From Acidobacteriota bacterium (lineage in GTDB: Bacteria; Actinomycetota; Acidimicrobiia; Spongiisociales; UBA5794): a stretch of DNA of 61,302 nt. Location of the stretch: the NCBI GenBank assembly GCA_022562055.1, contig JADFQA010000019.1, forward strand, positions 1 to 61,302, given 5' to 3'. Both the position numbers and the translations under genes were made by a program. Below are positions 32,449 to 41,644 of this stretch, one piece after another. Position 1 is the first letter of the stretch. Each line of letters begins with the position of its first letter. The notes under the pieces are model-generated. The model saw only the letters and a program-made list of their open reading frames with translations. It searched no databases and was not told the origin of the DNA.

Positions 32449-32451
32449 CTG

Positions 32452-33198
32452 TTACCGCCGTTCGTTCTTGACCCGGGTAAGCGGCAGGCGGTAGTGGCCA
32501 CCGAAGACACGGCCTGCGGCGTGTATCCCTATCTGTGCGTACACCGCTGCCGGAATCCCTATGTCGCCGAGGATAAGTTTTCCGGCGTCACTTGAGCACA
32601 GGCCGGATTTCGGCAACGCCAGCGTGAGTGTTGTGTCTGCTTCGATAGCGGCACCGGCCGCTGCACCAGTGGTTGCGTCGACACCTGAAGGAAGGTCGAC
32701 CGACAATACGGCACTGGCAGAATCATTGGCCCATTCGATCAGTTCGAGCGATCGACCCCTTAGAGCACCCGTGAGGCTGTATCCGATGAGGGCGTCGATG
32801 ATCAAACTCGGCTCTCCCGTTGGATCTTCGTGTACAGCACCGCCGCTATTTCGATAGACGTGTAGCTGTGCAGCAGGGATCTCCCCCATACCGTCGACCG
32901 AGGTGATGATCACCGTGACGTTGCCTCCGTGGTTTCTCAAGTGCCGGGCCGCGGTGATCCCACCACCGCCGTTGCCGCCGGTGCCGGCCAGCACAACGAT
33001 GGGCACATCCGGCCAGTCGCCACCCAACATGTCGATTGCCGTGAGGGCGACGTTCCTGCCAGCGTTTTCCATCATTTGGAACAGGTTGGGACCCGTCTCC
33101 TCGATCGCGATCCTGTCGATCTCGCGCATCTCGGCTTCACCGACGGACGGGACGGGGTTTCCGTGGTCGTCAGTGAACGTACAGCCGGGATTGCTCAT
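32452..33198 (-). CDS. nnrE: NAD(P)H-hydrate epimerase (YjeF N-domain)
   Basis: 248 aa from ATG 33198. It shows MREIDRIAIEETGPNLFQMM, the NAD(P)HX-binding GTGGNGGGG loop, and LSVDLPSGVDATTGA. It epimerises damaged R-NAD(P)HX to the S form for repair by a dehydratase. Only the epimerase domain is present; the ADP-dependent dehydratase often fused in other bacteria must be elsewhere. It is convergent with the surface-protein gene, with a three-base gap. Confidence 0.88.
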   Translation of the reverse strand: MSNPGCTFTDDHGNPVPSVGEAEMREIDRIAIEETGPNLFQMMENAGRNVALTAIDMLGGDWPDVPIVVLAGTGGNGGGGITAARHLRNHGGNVTVIITSVDGMGEIPAAQLHVYRNSGGAVHEDPTGEPSLIIDALIGYSLTGALRGRSLELIEWANDSASAVLSVDLPSGVDATTGAAAGAAIEADTTLTLALPKSGLCSSDAGKLILGDIGIPAAVYAQIGIHAAGRVFGGHYRLPLTRVKNERR

Positions 33199-33279
33199 AA
33201 ACCGCACAATAGACCGGTCCTGCTGCCGTTCGAATTGAAAATCCTTGCGGCGGGCGCGTCCGTACGCAACACTTAGCTG

Positions 33280-33948
33280 ATGCAAAACCCCGAGACGATC
33301 ATCTTCGATGTCAACGAAACTCTTCTCGATCTGGATGGTCTTCGTTCGGTGCTTATAGACGCGCTCGGCAGCTCTGAGAGCCTCGCGGAGTGGTTCTTCA
33401 GGCTGCTGCACGGCAGTCTCGTCGCCAACGAAACCGACCGGTTCCGTTCGTTTGAGACCATCGCCGTCGAAGCGTTGGCGGCCATCGGACTCCGCGCCGA
33501 CATAGACGTTTCTGCCGACACATCCGAGCTGATCGTTGCTGCGTTCAGGTCGCTGCCCGTCCACCCCGATGTGCCCGACGCCCTCGACCGGCTCCGTAGC
33601 GCCGGGTGCCGGATCGTTGCCCTATCCAACGGGTCGAGCGAGGGCATCCCACAGCAGCTAGAAAGCGCTGGCATCCTTGACAGGTTCGACCATGTCCTTT
33701 CTGTCGACGAAGTCCAAAGATTCAAACCACACCGAGCGGTGTACGAGGCAGCGCTGTCCAGACTGGGGATTGTTGGATCACAGGCGCTGATGGTCGCAGC
33801 GCACGACTGGGACATCGTTGGGGCGCGCAACGTCGGTATCGGCGGAGCGTTCGTGACACGTCCCGGTGTGGTGTGGACTCTGCCCGACCGACAGCCCGAC
33901 ATTGTCGTGGCATCTATCGCTGGGGTGGCCGACGCCCTCGGCGCGTAG
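33280..33948 (+). CDS. HAD hydrolase, haloacid-dehalogenase type II-like
   Basis: 222 aa. Motif I is FDVNETLLDLDG with the nucleophilic Asp, motif II ALSNGS, motif III Lys in QRFKPHRAVYEAAL, and motif IV VAAHDWDIVGARN. This set is typical of L-2-haloacid dehalogenase-like HADs. Real substrates may be other small phosphoesters or halo-acids. It is divergent from nnrE with an 81-base gap. Confidence 0.85.
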   Translation: MQNPETIIFDVNETLLDLDGLRSVLIDALGSSESLAEWFFRLLHGSLVANETDRFRSFETIAVEALAAIGLRADIDVSADTSELIVAAFRSLPVHPDVPDALDRLRSAGCRIVALSNGSSEGIPQQLESAGILDRFDHVLSVDEVQRFKPHRAVYEAALSRLGIVGSQALMVAAHDWDIVGARNVGIGGAFVTRPGVVWTLPDRQPDIVVASIAGVADALGA

Positions 33949-34010
33949 CTATGACCTGCGGGCAGACCGAAACACCCCACGTACGACCGTGGCATCGTTA
34001 ACCTGCGGGT

Positions 34011-35363
34011 GTGAAAATTGAAAAACTGCTTCTCCTATCGGTATCAATCGCGCTTGTTGCTGCATCCTGCACGTCCTCGACACAGGTCACAACTACGGAT
34101 CCGGTACCCGGCCCCACTACGACCCAAGCGGCGTCAACGACGACAACGCAGGTCGCTGACACCACCGTTCCAGGCGACGACGGCCCCGATCCTGCCGTGG
34201 TCGCCGCCCTCAAGGCCCAAATCGAAGAGCTCATCGACATCACCGAAGACCTCCGGGGTCTCGAGTTCATCCGGCGGCCCGAGGTCGTGGTACTAACGGT
34301 TGAGCAAACAGCAGCGCGGGTCCGTGAAGACATCGAGGAAGAGCTCGACCCGGTGAGTCTCGCTGTCGACGATCGCATGTTTCGCTTGCTCGGCATGATG
34401 GGACCCGACGATGCGCTTGCTGAGATTTATCCAGAACTGTATGCCGAGCAGGTTGCCGGCTTCTACGATGGCGACACCCAAGAACTCGTCATTGCCGGCG
34501 ACAGTGACGAACTCAGCCCGCTGACGAAAAGCGTGGTAGTCCACGAACTCATACATGCGCTCACCGACCAGTATTTCGGCTTCCATGACCAGATGGTCGA
34601 ACTTTCCGATGCAGATGGCCGCAGCGAGGACGTCGCCGCACTACAGGCGCTCGTCGAAGGCGATGCCACCTACTTCCAGTTCCTCTATCTGCAACAACTG
34701 TCCGTGCTTGAGCAGGTTGCGATGCTCGCCGAGGCCCAAGAAGTGCCGACAGACGTTCTCGACGCGGCACCCGAGTTTCTCTCTGAGAGCCTCGGGTTTC
34801 CATATACCACCGGCATGATCTTCGTCCAGAATCTCATCGACCTCGGCGGCTCTGTGGCCCTGGATACCGCGTATGGCGCAGTGCCGGCGACCACAGAACA
34901 GATTATCCATCCCGAACGCTATCGGACCGGCGAAGGTGCGAGCATTGTTGAAGACGCACAGGTCACCCTCGACGGATGGGAACTCCAAATCACTGACACG
35001 CTCGGTGAGTGGGGTCTGAATCTGCTGCTACTCGGTTCGATTTCGCGTGGCAACCGTGTCGTTGTCACAAACGGTTGGGGCGGCGACTCATACTCGGTGT
35101 ATTACACCGATGATCAGATCGCATTCGTGTTCAGCTACGTTGGTGATTCGGAGGACGACGCGTCCGAGGTCACCCAGGCTCTCATCGACCACACCCGCAA
35201 CACTCTCGCTCTCGGCGAAGGCGTCTCCGATGGCGGTGGGCAGTTGTGGGAAGTCGATGGTCGGTACGCGTTCATCGACCGTGCTGGAGACGGGCTCGTG
35301 TACATCCTGTCGACCGACATAGACGCAGGTCGATCGATCCGTTCACAGGTCTCGGCTCCGTAA
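34011..35363 (+). CDS. Lipoprotein zinc-metalloprotease-like protein
   Basis: 450 aa from GTG 34011. Lipobox in LLLLSVSIALVAASC, then a Thr-rich linker. The metalloprotease signature HELIHAL begins at about residue 178, and a downstream EGDAT could supply the third zinc ligand. The segment before it (AEQVAGFYDGDTQELVIAGD) is typical of DUF6782-like gluzincins found in Actinobacteria and Chloroflexi. It is attached outside the membrane. Substrate unknown. Confidence 0.8.
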   Translation: MKIEKLLLLSVSIALVAASCTSSTQVTTTDPVPGPTTTQAASTTTTQVADTTVPGDDGPDPAVVAALKAQIEELIDITEDLRGLEFIRRPEVVVLTVEQTAARVREDIEEELDPVSLAVDDRMFRLLGMMGPDDALAEIYPELYAEQVAGFYDGDTQELVIAGDSDELSPLTKSVVVHELIHALTDQYFGFHDQMVELSDADGRSEDVAALQALVEGDATYFQFLYLQQLSVLEQVAMLAEAQEVPTDVLDAAPEFLSESLGFPYTTGMIFVQNLIDLGGSVALDTAYGAVPATTEQIIHPERYRTGEGASIVEDAQVTLDGWELQITDTLGEWGLNLLLLGSISRGNRVVVTNGWGGDSYSVYYTDDQIAFVFSYVGDSEDDASEVTQALIDHTRNTLALGEGVSDGGGQLWEVDGRYAFIDRAGDGLVYILSTDIDAGRSIRSQVSAP

Positions 35364-35548
35364 CCGACCGCTTGTCGGTACGCCGTTAGGAAGGTCTTCC
35401 GCCGCCGCGGGACATGGCCTATGTTTAAGGAGCTGACTCGCGCTCGAAGAAGTTGCCCTGCGTTCGACGCGGCTGCTCACGGCGCGTTTGCGACCCTCGG
35501 TGGAGTGAGTGAGAGAGTGGAACACCAGCCAAGAATGCCGGTTTCGGG

Positions 35549-35632
35549 TTATCCGCGCCCGGCGTTGGGTCGTCGACCGTGGTTTGCTTTGCTGCGTCTT
35601 GCGCGCAGTTTGCGACGTTTTGCCTTAGCCAT
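35549..35632 (-). CDS. Ribosomal protein bL37 (actinobacterial)
   Basis: A 27-aa very basic protein from ATG 35632: MAKAKRRKLRARRSKANHGR then RPNAGRG. It matches the form of bL37, a tiny large-subunit protein seen in mycobacterial ribosome structures, including the KANHG+RPN core. It is easily missed because of its size. It lies head-to-head with the DUF192 gene. Confidence 0.75.
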   Translation of the reverse strand: MAKAKRRKLRARRSKANHGRRPNAGRG

Positions 35633-35659
35633 AGTGCCAATACGGTACCAGCAATTCTT

Positions 35660-36067
35660 ATGAACCCACGAATCCGCGTGCGAGTGGTCGACGCTCTGGG
35701 CAGCGAGTGGACACCAATACTCGCCACCTCTCGGCGCACCCGACGCCGTGGGCTTCGACCCCACCCGACGGGGCGGTCCATGATCTTTTCAGGCCGTTCC
35801 GTCCACAGTGTCGGCATGCATGCGCGAATCGGGGTAATCGCGATCGACAGAACGGGCAGGGTCGTCGGGACAACGTGTCTGTATCCGAACCGTCTTGTGC
35901 TGTTCGCAAAGGCATCTCTGATACTCGAGGTCCCGTGGTGCTCTCGCCTCCCCAAACTCGGGGCTCAGCTCGTTGCCGAAACCAAACGGGTCGACAGAAC
36001 GGACATCGAGGCGAACAAGGTCTGCAAAGGCCACGATGGCGAAGGCCGCACCGCAGGCCGCTGCTGA
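35660..36067 (+). CDS. DUF192-family protein
   Basis: 135 aa from ATG 35660. The core GRSVHSVGMHARIGVIAIDR then GRVV matches DUF192 (residues in TRSVHTFGM and a following Asp-x-x-G). The fold is compact, all-beta, of unknown function and often exported. No signal peptide is seen here. It is immediately upstream of rsmI and probably in the same transcript. Confidence 0.7.
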   Translation: MNPRIRVRVVDALGSEWTPILATSRRTRRRGLRPHPTGRSMIFSGRSVHSVGMHARIGVIAIDRTGRVVGTTCLYPNRLVLFAKASLILEVPWCSRLPKLGAQLVAETKRVDRTDIEANKVCKGHDGEGRTAGRC

Positions 36068-36087
36068 AATCTCGTATCCTTGCTCTT

Positions 36088-36918
36088 ATGCAGGGAACCC
36101 TCGCACTATGTGGCACGCCGATCGGAAACTTAGGCGACGTCTCGAAACGGCTCGCCGACACGTTGCGCACGGCCGACATCGTGTATGCCGAGGACACCAG
36201 GCGTACCAGCATCTTGCTTGGGCATCTCGGGATCTCAACGCCGCTTCGTTCCATGTTCGTTGGGAATGAAAAGCTAAGGGCGGAAGAGATTCGTAAACGA
36301 CTGTCTCTTGGAGAATTCGTTGTAGTCGTGACGGATGCCGGGATGCCTGTTGTATCCGATCCAGGCGCGTCGGCAGTTGTAGCGGCCGAGGCTGCGGGAG
36401 CCATCGTCACGGTGATACCAGGGCCCAGTGCCGTGAGTGCCGCGCTCGCTGCCAGCGGATTCACGGGCGATCGGTTCGTGTTCGAAGGGTTCCTCCCACG
36501 CAAGGGGCGCGAAAGAACCACACGCATTGCAGGCATTGCCACCGACGAACGAACAGTTGTGCTATTCGCCTCCCCGAAGCGGCTTGCAAAGGATCTCGGC
36601 GATCTAGCTGCGGTGCTCGGTGACGACCGCCGTGTCGTGATCGCTCGCGAAATCACCAAGATCTACGAGGAATTTTGGCGAGGAGACCTGGGCAGCGCCC
36701 GCGATCACTGGTTGGCAGCCAACGTCAAGGGCGAATGCACGATTGTCATCGAGGGTCGGCCACCACAGCCACCGTCTCTTGACGAGGCGCTCGACGTGGT
36801 AGCGACCATGATGGACGGTGGGGTACGGTTCGCCGAAGCCGTTCGCGAGGCGTCCGCGGTCACCGGTGTACGCCGCAACGACGTTTACGACGCTGCGATT
36901 GATCGTCGCGACCGTTGA
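36088..36918 (+). CDS. rsmI: 16S rRNA (cytidine-2'-O)-methyltransferase RsmI
   Basis: 276 aa from ATG 36088. Tetrapyrrole-methylase-fold motifs are clear: GTLALCGTPIGNLGD, YAEDTRRTSILLGHLGI, VVTDAGMPVVSDPG, VIPGPSAVSAALAASGF. It methylates the ribose of C1402 in 16S rRNA using SAM. It is convergent with the AbrB-like gene, with a three-base gap. Confidence 0.95.
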   Translation: MQGTLALCGTPIGNLGDVSKRLADTLRTADIVYAEDTRRTSILLGHLGISTPLRSMFVGNEKLRAEEIRKRLSLGEFVVVVTDAGMPVVSDPGASAVVAAEAAGAIVTVIPGPSAVSAALAASGFTGDRFVFEGFLPRKGRERTTRIAGIATDERTVVLFASPKRLAKDLGDLAAVLGDDRRVVIAREITKIYEEFWRGDLGSARDHWLAANVKGECTIVIEGRPPQPPSLDEALDVVATMMDGGVRFAEAVREASAVTGVRRNDVYDAAIDRRDR

Positions 36919-36921
36919 ACG

Positions 36922-37161
36922 TTAGTCTGAAGCGAGCTCGGTCCTGCAGCGAGCGCAGATACCGCGTTCCTTAAACGCCGACACCTTCTCCATCGATCCG
37001 CAAAACAGGCAGGTCGCCGTGAGTTTGCGGATCACAATGGCGTTGTTCTCGACCGAGAAAGCGAGTTCATCGCCTTCGCGAATCTTGAACAAGCGACGGG
37101 TTTCGGCGGGTATGACGACTCGTCCCAAGTCGTCAATCTTACGGACCATACCGGTGTCCAA
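36922..37161 (-). CDS. AbrB/SpoVT-domain regulator with zinc-ribbon tail
   Basis: 79 aa. The TTG start at 37161 is supported by GGAGG seven bases upstream; an ATG 12 bases further in lacks one. An N-terminal swapped-hairpin DNA-binding domain (MVRKIDDLGRVVIPAETRRL) is followed by a C-terminal ribbon with two CxxC pairs (CLFCG, CARC). It resembles AbrB-family transition-state regulators. It is divergent from metG, so it may control metG, itself or other genes. Confidence 0.85.
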   Translation of the reverse strand: MDTGMVRKIDDLGRVVIPAETRRLFKIREGDELAFSVENNAIVIRKLTATCLFCGSMEKVSAFKERGICARCRTELASD

Positions 37162-37319
37162 CGGAGTACCTCCAGGTTGCTTTGGGCGATTTCTGCCGAC
37201 TGTGCGTCCCCGGTATCCCCGTACAGGGCCGACTCGAGCGAAGTGTAACCCGCAAATCGGAATCCGCGTGCAACGACCTATCTCTGTTTGGTCTACGGCT
37301 CAGGTGGTACGATCCCTCG

Positions 37320-38981
37320 ATGGAAACGTCATCAGATTCTGTCGCCAAGAAGGTTCTTGTTGCCGTTGCATGGCCCTATGCCCAAGGCTCGTTGCACCTC
37401 GGTCACATCGGCGGCGCATATCTGCCGAGCGATATCTTTGCACGCTTCCAGCGCTCGATCGGCAACGACGTGCTGATGGTCTCAGGGTCGGACACGCACG
37501 GCACACCAGTCACCGTGCGCGCCGAGCAAGAGGGTGTCACGTCGCAAGAGATCGTGGCGAGATACCATCCGGAGTTTCTTGGATACTGGCGTGATCTTGG
37601 GATCTCGTTCGACCTGTTTACAAAGACTGATACGCAGAACCATCAGGAGGTCGCTCAGGATTTCTTCTTGAAGCTGCTTGAAAATGGGTACCTGTATCTC
37701 AAGACATCCGAGCAGTTTTTCGATGCCGAAGCAAAGCGGTTTCTACCCGACCGGTATGTCGAAGGCACCTGTCCGCACTGTGGGTTTGTGGATGCCCGAG
37801 GCGACCAGTGTGACAACTGCGGACGCCCGCTAGATCCGACAGATCTCATCGATCCGCGGAGCAAGTTCACTGGTGGCACTCCCGTGATGCGATCGACCGA
37901 GCACTATTACCTGAAATTTTCGGCGCTGCAAGATCAAATGAGCGAGTGGTTGGCATCTCGTGAGGGTTGGCGACCCCATGTCAAGAACTTCTCCGTTGGC
38001 TTCGTTCAAGAGGGTCTCAAGGACCGAGCGTTCACCCGCGACATGGATTGGGGCATCCCGGTTCCGGTCGACGATTTTGGCAAAGGCAAAGTCATTTACG
38101 TGTGGTGGGAAGCGGTGATGGGGTACTTGTCGGCCACCAAAGAGTGGGCGTCCTCCAAGGGTGATCCCGAGGCGTGGCGGTCGTGGTGGGAGAATCCTGA
38201 GGCTGAGACGTACTACTTTATCGGGAAGGACAACATTGCGTTCCATGCCATCTTCTGGCCCGCAATGCTGATGGGTCACGGCGGGCTGAACCTTCCAACG
38301 GATGTCCCGGCAAACCAAAACATCACCTTCGACGGCGAAAAAGCATCGAAGAGCCGCGGAGTCGGCAAACCGCTTCGCTGGTACCTTGACAGACTTGAAC
38401 CCGATGCGCTGCGATACACGTTGGCAGCCAACCTGCCCGAGAACTCTGACTCAGACCTCTCCGAATCCGACATGTGGCGTCGAATCAACGACGAATTGGT
38501 GGCAACCTGGGGGAACCTTGTTCACCGCGTCGTGTCCATGACACACCGGTATTTTGATGGAGTGGTTCCCGAACCGGCGAACGATGAGCGCGACGAACAA
38601 TTGCTTGCGCGCGTCGACGAGCTGATCCAGGCCGCACACGACGATCTCGCCAGGGTTCGATTGCGGTCTGGATTGTCACAAGTGATGGCCGCGGCTCAAG
38701 AGACCAACGGATATCTGAGCCACCGTGAGCCCTGGAAGACCGCAAAAACCGACACTATGAGAACCGGTACGACACTCAACGTCGCACTCCAGGCTATTGC
38801 AGGCATCGCGGTCGCTCTCTCGCCATATCTGCCTTTCACCTCTCCAAAGGTCCTTGCAACGCTTGGCATCGAGACCCCCGACCGCGGACATCCGTGGGGC
38901 CGACCCCATGTTGTTGCGGGGACGACATTGTCCGATGCCGTGCCGCTATTTTCAAAGGTCGAACTCGAAGGCGAGGCCTAG
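37320..38981 (+). CDS. metG: Methionyl-tRNA synthetase
   Basis: 553 aa from ATG 37320. Class I signature SLHLGHIGGAYLPSD (HLGH), zinc knuckle CPHCG...CDNCG at about 155-172, and a KMSKS variant KASKS at about 340. The anticodon-binding helical domain follows, without a C-terminal tRNA-binding extension. It charges tRNA-Met. It heads the metG-tatD-rsmA-ispE run, with tatD starting five bases after its stop. Confidence 0.97.
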   Translation: METSSDSVAKKVLVAVAWPYAQGSLHLGHIGGAYLPSDIFARFQRSIGNDVLMVSGSDTHGTPVTVRAEQEGVTSQEIVARYHPEFLGYWRDLGISFDLFTKTDTQNHQEVAQDFFLKLLENGYLYLKTSEQFFDAEAKRFLPDRYVEGTCPHCGFVDARGDQCDNCGRPLDPTDLIDPRSKFTGGTPVMRSTEHYYLKFSALQDQMSEWLASREGWRPHVKNFSVGFVQEGLKDRAFTRDMDWGIPVPVDDFGKGKVIYVWWEAVMGYLSATKEWASSKGDPEAWRSWWENPEAETYYFIGKDNIAFHAIFWPAMLMGHGGLNLPTDVPANQNITFDGEKASKSRGVGKPLRWYLDRLEPDALRYTLAANLPENSDSDLSESDMWRRINDELVATWGNLVHRVVSMTHRYFDGVVPEPANDERDEQLLARVDELIQAAHDDLARVRLRSGLSQVMAAAQETNGYLSHREPWKTAKTDTMRTGTTLNVALQAIAGIAVALSPYLPFTSPKVLATLGIETPDRGHPWGRPHVVAGTTLSDAVPLFSKVELEGEA

Positions 38982-38986
38982 GCCAA

Positions 38987-39745
38987 ATGTGGGTTGACAC
39001 TCACTGCCACCTCTATATGAGCGCGGACGAACCCGAAGCGCTGCTCGCCCGTGCCACCGACGTGGGTGTTGCCTGGGTGATGTGCCCGGGTGTAGACCTC
39101 GAGACGTCGCTCAAAGCATCCGCGCTGGCAGCGAAACATCCCGATCGTGTTCTATGGTCCGTCGGACTCCATCCGCATGAAGCCGAACGTTGGCCGGAAC
39201 AAGCTGCCAGGATCGAATCCTTGGTGTCAGACGCCGATGCCGTGGGGGAGTGCGGTCTCGACTTCTATAGAAATCTCGCACCCCGCAATGCCCAGCTTGA
39301 TGCGTTCCGTGCACAGCTCGATCTGGCTAAGGGCGCCGACAAACCAATCATCATTCACACGCGAGACGCTTTCGCCGACGTCTACGAACTCATTTCGGCT
39401 GCTGACCTTGGGGCGAACGCCGTGTTGCATTGCTGGACCGGCGGCCCGAAGTGGACGAAGCGCTTTCGAGAACTTGGCCCTACGTTTTCCTTTGCCGGAC
39501 CCGTTACGTACGAGAAGGCTGAGACCGTTCGGCTCGGTGCTGCGGAGGCGCCGCCGGAGTCAACGATTGTTGAAACGGACACGCCCTATCTGACACCACC
39601 GCCGACGCGCAGCGACCCCAACGAACCCGCGAACGTACCGCGCATCGGCGAGGCGCTTGCATCGGTGTGGGGAATGTCGGTGGACGCTGTCGCCGATCTG
39701 ACATCGGCGACAGCCGCGCGGATTTTCGGAACGCCTGGTCTATGA
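38987..39745 (+). CDS. tatD: TatD-family metal-dependent hydrolase
   Basis: 252 aa from ATG 38987. Metal ligands are visible in DTHCHLY, GLHPHEAE, GECGLDFYRN, IIHTRDA, VLHCWTG and ETDTPYLTPPP. TatD enzymes are Mg-dependent nucleases implicated in DNA repair and quality control. Downstream of metG and coupled to rsmA by an ATGA overlap. Confidence 0.93.
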   Translation: MWVDTHCHLYMSADEPEALLARATDVGVAWVMCPGVDLETSLKASALAAKHPDRVLWSVGLHPHEAERWPEQAARIESLVSDADAVGECGLDFYRNLAPRNAQLDAFRAQLDLAKGADKPIIIHTRDAFADVYELISAADLGANAVLHCWTGGPKWTKRFRELGPTFSFAGPVTYEKAETVRLGAAEAPPESTIVETDTPYLTPPPTRSDPNEPANVPRIGEALASVWGMSVDAVADLTSATAARIFGTPGL

Positions 39746-40560
39746 CTAGCCAAGGCCGTGGTGTCATACAGCGGCTGCTCGCCGATCGAGGTCTTCGGCC
39801 CCAAAAGCGCTTCGGGCAGAATTTTCTTGCAGACCCGAACCTCGTCGACCGGATCATCCGTTTTGCCGGCGTCGGCGCTGACAGCAAGGTGATCGAAGTG
39901 GGGGCCGGGACCGGTGCACTCACCATCGGCCTTGCCGGGATCGCGGAAACGGTCGTGGCATACGAGATCGACCTCGGTCTGGGTCCGGTGTTAGAAGAGA
40001 CAGTCGGGTCACTCAGCAACGTCGATGTCCGTTTCGCCGACGTTCAACGGGTGGATCTCAACGCCGATCTCGAGGGGGACGACTGGACGTTTGTAGCCAA
40101 CTTGCCGTACAACGTCGGTACTCCGATCTTGCTCGATGCGTTGCGTACTGTGCCAAAGATCGTGTCGTTCACGGTGATGGTGCAGCGTGAGGTCGCTGAT
40201 CGAATCGTCGCAACTCCGGGTTCGCGCGTGTACGGTCTGCCGTCGGTTGTCGCGGCCTTGTGGGGTGATCCGGTGTTCGGCTTTGAGGTCCCGGCATCGG
40301 TGTTCGTTCCCGCACCGGATGTTGAATCAGCGGTCGTTCGTGTGGATAGGATCAATGCAAGCCCCTTCGCACATCGAGCCTCACAGCTTGCGAGAAGCGC
40401 CTTCGGTCAGCGAAGGAAGATGATCCGTAAATCGCTAGGATCGGCCGTGGCGGACCCGGACGTTCTTCTTGATGTTGCCGGTATCGACGGGACCCGTCGC
40501 GCCGAGACCTTGGGCGCAGCCGAATACCTATTGCTCGCCGAGGCGGAAGCCTCGTTGTGA
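39742..40560 (+). CDS. rsmA: 16S rRNA adenine dimethyltransferase RsmA (KsgA)
   Basis: 272 aa. RFGQNFLADPNLVDRII and SAM-binding GAGTGALTIGLA are followed by the catalytic NLPYNVGTPILLDAL and a C-terminal helical domain. It dimethylates A1518 and A1519 of 16S rRNA late in small-subunit assembly. Its ATG overlaps the tatD stop by four bases, and its end overlaps the ispE GTG. Confidence 0.95.
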   Translation: MTSQGRGVIQRLLADRGLRPQKRFGQNFLADPNLVDRIIRFAGVGADSKVIEVGAGTGALTIGLAGIAETVVAYEIDLGLGPVLEETVGSLSNVDVRFADVQRVDLNADLEGDDWTFVANLPYNVGTPILLDALRTVPKIVSFTVMVQREVADRIVATPGSRVYGLPSVVAALWGDPVFGFEVPASVFVPAPDVESAVVRVDRINASPFAHRASQLARSAFGQRRKMIRKSLGSAVADPDVLLDVAGIDGTRRAETLGAAEYLLLAEAEASL

Positions 40561-41411
40561 TTCGAATCCAGGCACACGCCAAACTCAATTTTGAACTCCG
40601 AGTCGGCTCGCGCCGAGACGATGGCTTTCATTCGATCAGCGGGAGGTTCCAATCGATCGCGGTTTCGGACGAGATCTCCGTGCAGTTTTCCGATGACGAT
40701 GTTCTGGGTTCGATGCGTGGTGGTCCCGTCCCTGACCCTGACCACAACCTTGCATGGCGCGCAGTCGAGGCAGTTCGACGAGCTGTCGAGACAAGCCAAG
40801 CACTGGAAGTGTTGCTCGATAAGGTTATTCCCGTTGCTGCGGGCCTGGGTGGTGGCAGCGCAGACTGTGCCGCCGCACTCATTGCTTCACAGCGACTTCT
40901 GGGAGCTTCAGACGAAACGATCGCCGCCCTTGCCCCGACTCTGGGGTCCGATGTTCCGTTCTGTCTTACGGGCGGCTACGCACATGTATCAGGACGAGGT
41001 GACCAGGTCGAGCAGCTACCAGCGGAACTGGGTTACGCCCTCGCTGTCGTCGTCCCGCCTGTCGACTTGTCGACACCCGCGGTGTACAAAAAGTGGGATG
41101 AGTTGGGCGAACCTCTCGGACCCGCGATCAATGTTCGTTCGGTGCCGACCGCGATGCGCGATGAGACATTTCGCAACGACCTTGTGCCTGCCGCGGTAGC
41201 GCTGAGTCCTGCCGTGGGGCAATGGCAAGCAGAGCTGCGGGCGCGGTGGGGGAGGGAGGTATTGATGTCTGGCTCGGGTCCCTCGCTGTTTGCTTTTTGT
41301 CTCGATATGGAGGAGGCCCGAGACATGGTCGACGCAATTCCGGTCGGGGCCCGATTCGCCGAAGCTACACAACCGGTGGCAATCGGCTGGTTGATTCTCG
41401 ACGACGCATGA
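40557..41411 (+). CDS. ispE: 4-diphosphocytidyl-2-C-methyl-D-erythritol kinase
   Basis: 284 aa from GTG 40557 (GTGA overlap with rsmA). GHMP-kinase features: AKLNFELRVGSRRDDGFHSI at the N-terminus, ATP loop PVAAGLGGGSADCAAAL, and C-terminal MSGSGPSLFAF. It phosphorylates CDP-ME in the non-mevalonate isoprenoid pathway. It is last in the metG-tatD-rsmA-ispE run. Confidence 0.94.
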   Translation: MIRIQAHAKLNFELRVGSRRDDGFHSISGRFQSIAVSDEISVQFSDDDVLGSMRGGPVPDPDHNLAWRAVEAVRRAVETSQALEVLLDKVIPVAAGLGGGSADCAAALIASQRLLGASDETIAALAPTLGSDVPFCLTGGYAHVSGRGDQVEQLPAELGYALAVVVPPVDLSTPAVYKKWDELGEPLGPAINVRSVPTAMRDETFRNDLVPAAVALSPAVGQWQAELRARWGREVLMSGSGPSLFAFCLDMEEARDMVDAIPVGARFAEATQPVAIGWLILDDA

Positions 41412-41456
41412 TGTTGTCGAATCCATAGAACACCCGTACACTTCCACCGCCCCTTT

Positions 41457-41528
41457 TGGGGGGTGGTGTAATTGGTAACACAGCTGGTTTTGGTCCAGCC
41501 ATTACGGGTTCGATCCCTGTCCCCCCAG
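41457..41528 (+). tRNA. tRNA-Gln (TTG)
   Basis: 72 nt with acceptor TGGGGGG / CCCCCCA, anticodon stem GCTGG / CCAGC, loop TTTTGGT (anticodon TTG), T-arm ACGGG TTCGATC CCTGT and discriminator G, as expected for Gln. It lies between ispE and glmU. Confidence 0.93.
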
Positions 41529-41644
41529 CAACTAAGCCCCAGCAACCGAGCCCCGGCAAAACTCAGCCCTGAGCTGAAGCCAAGTCCCATTAGGTACCAA
41601 ACCCCTCTGGGAAACTCGTTGGGTCCACCCACCGGAACGGAATC

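Noticed and set aside
33199-33564. N-terminal 122-residue extension of the NAD(P)HX epimerase frame
   Set aside because: It runs through the divergent promoter and opposite the start of the HAD gene; the conserved domain starts at ATG 33198.
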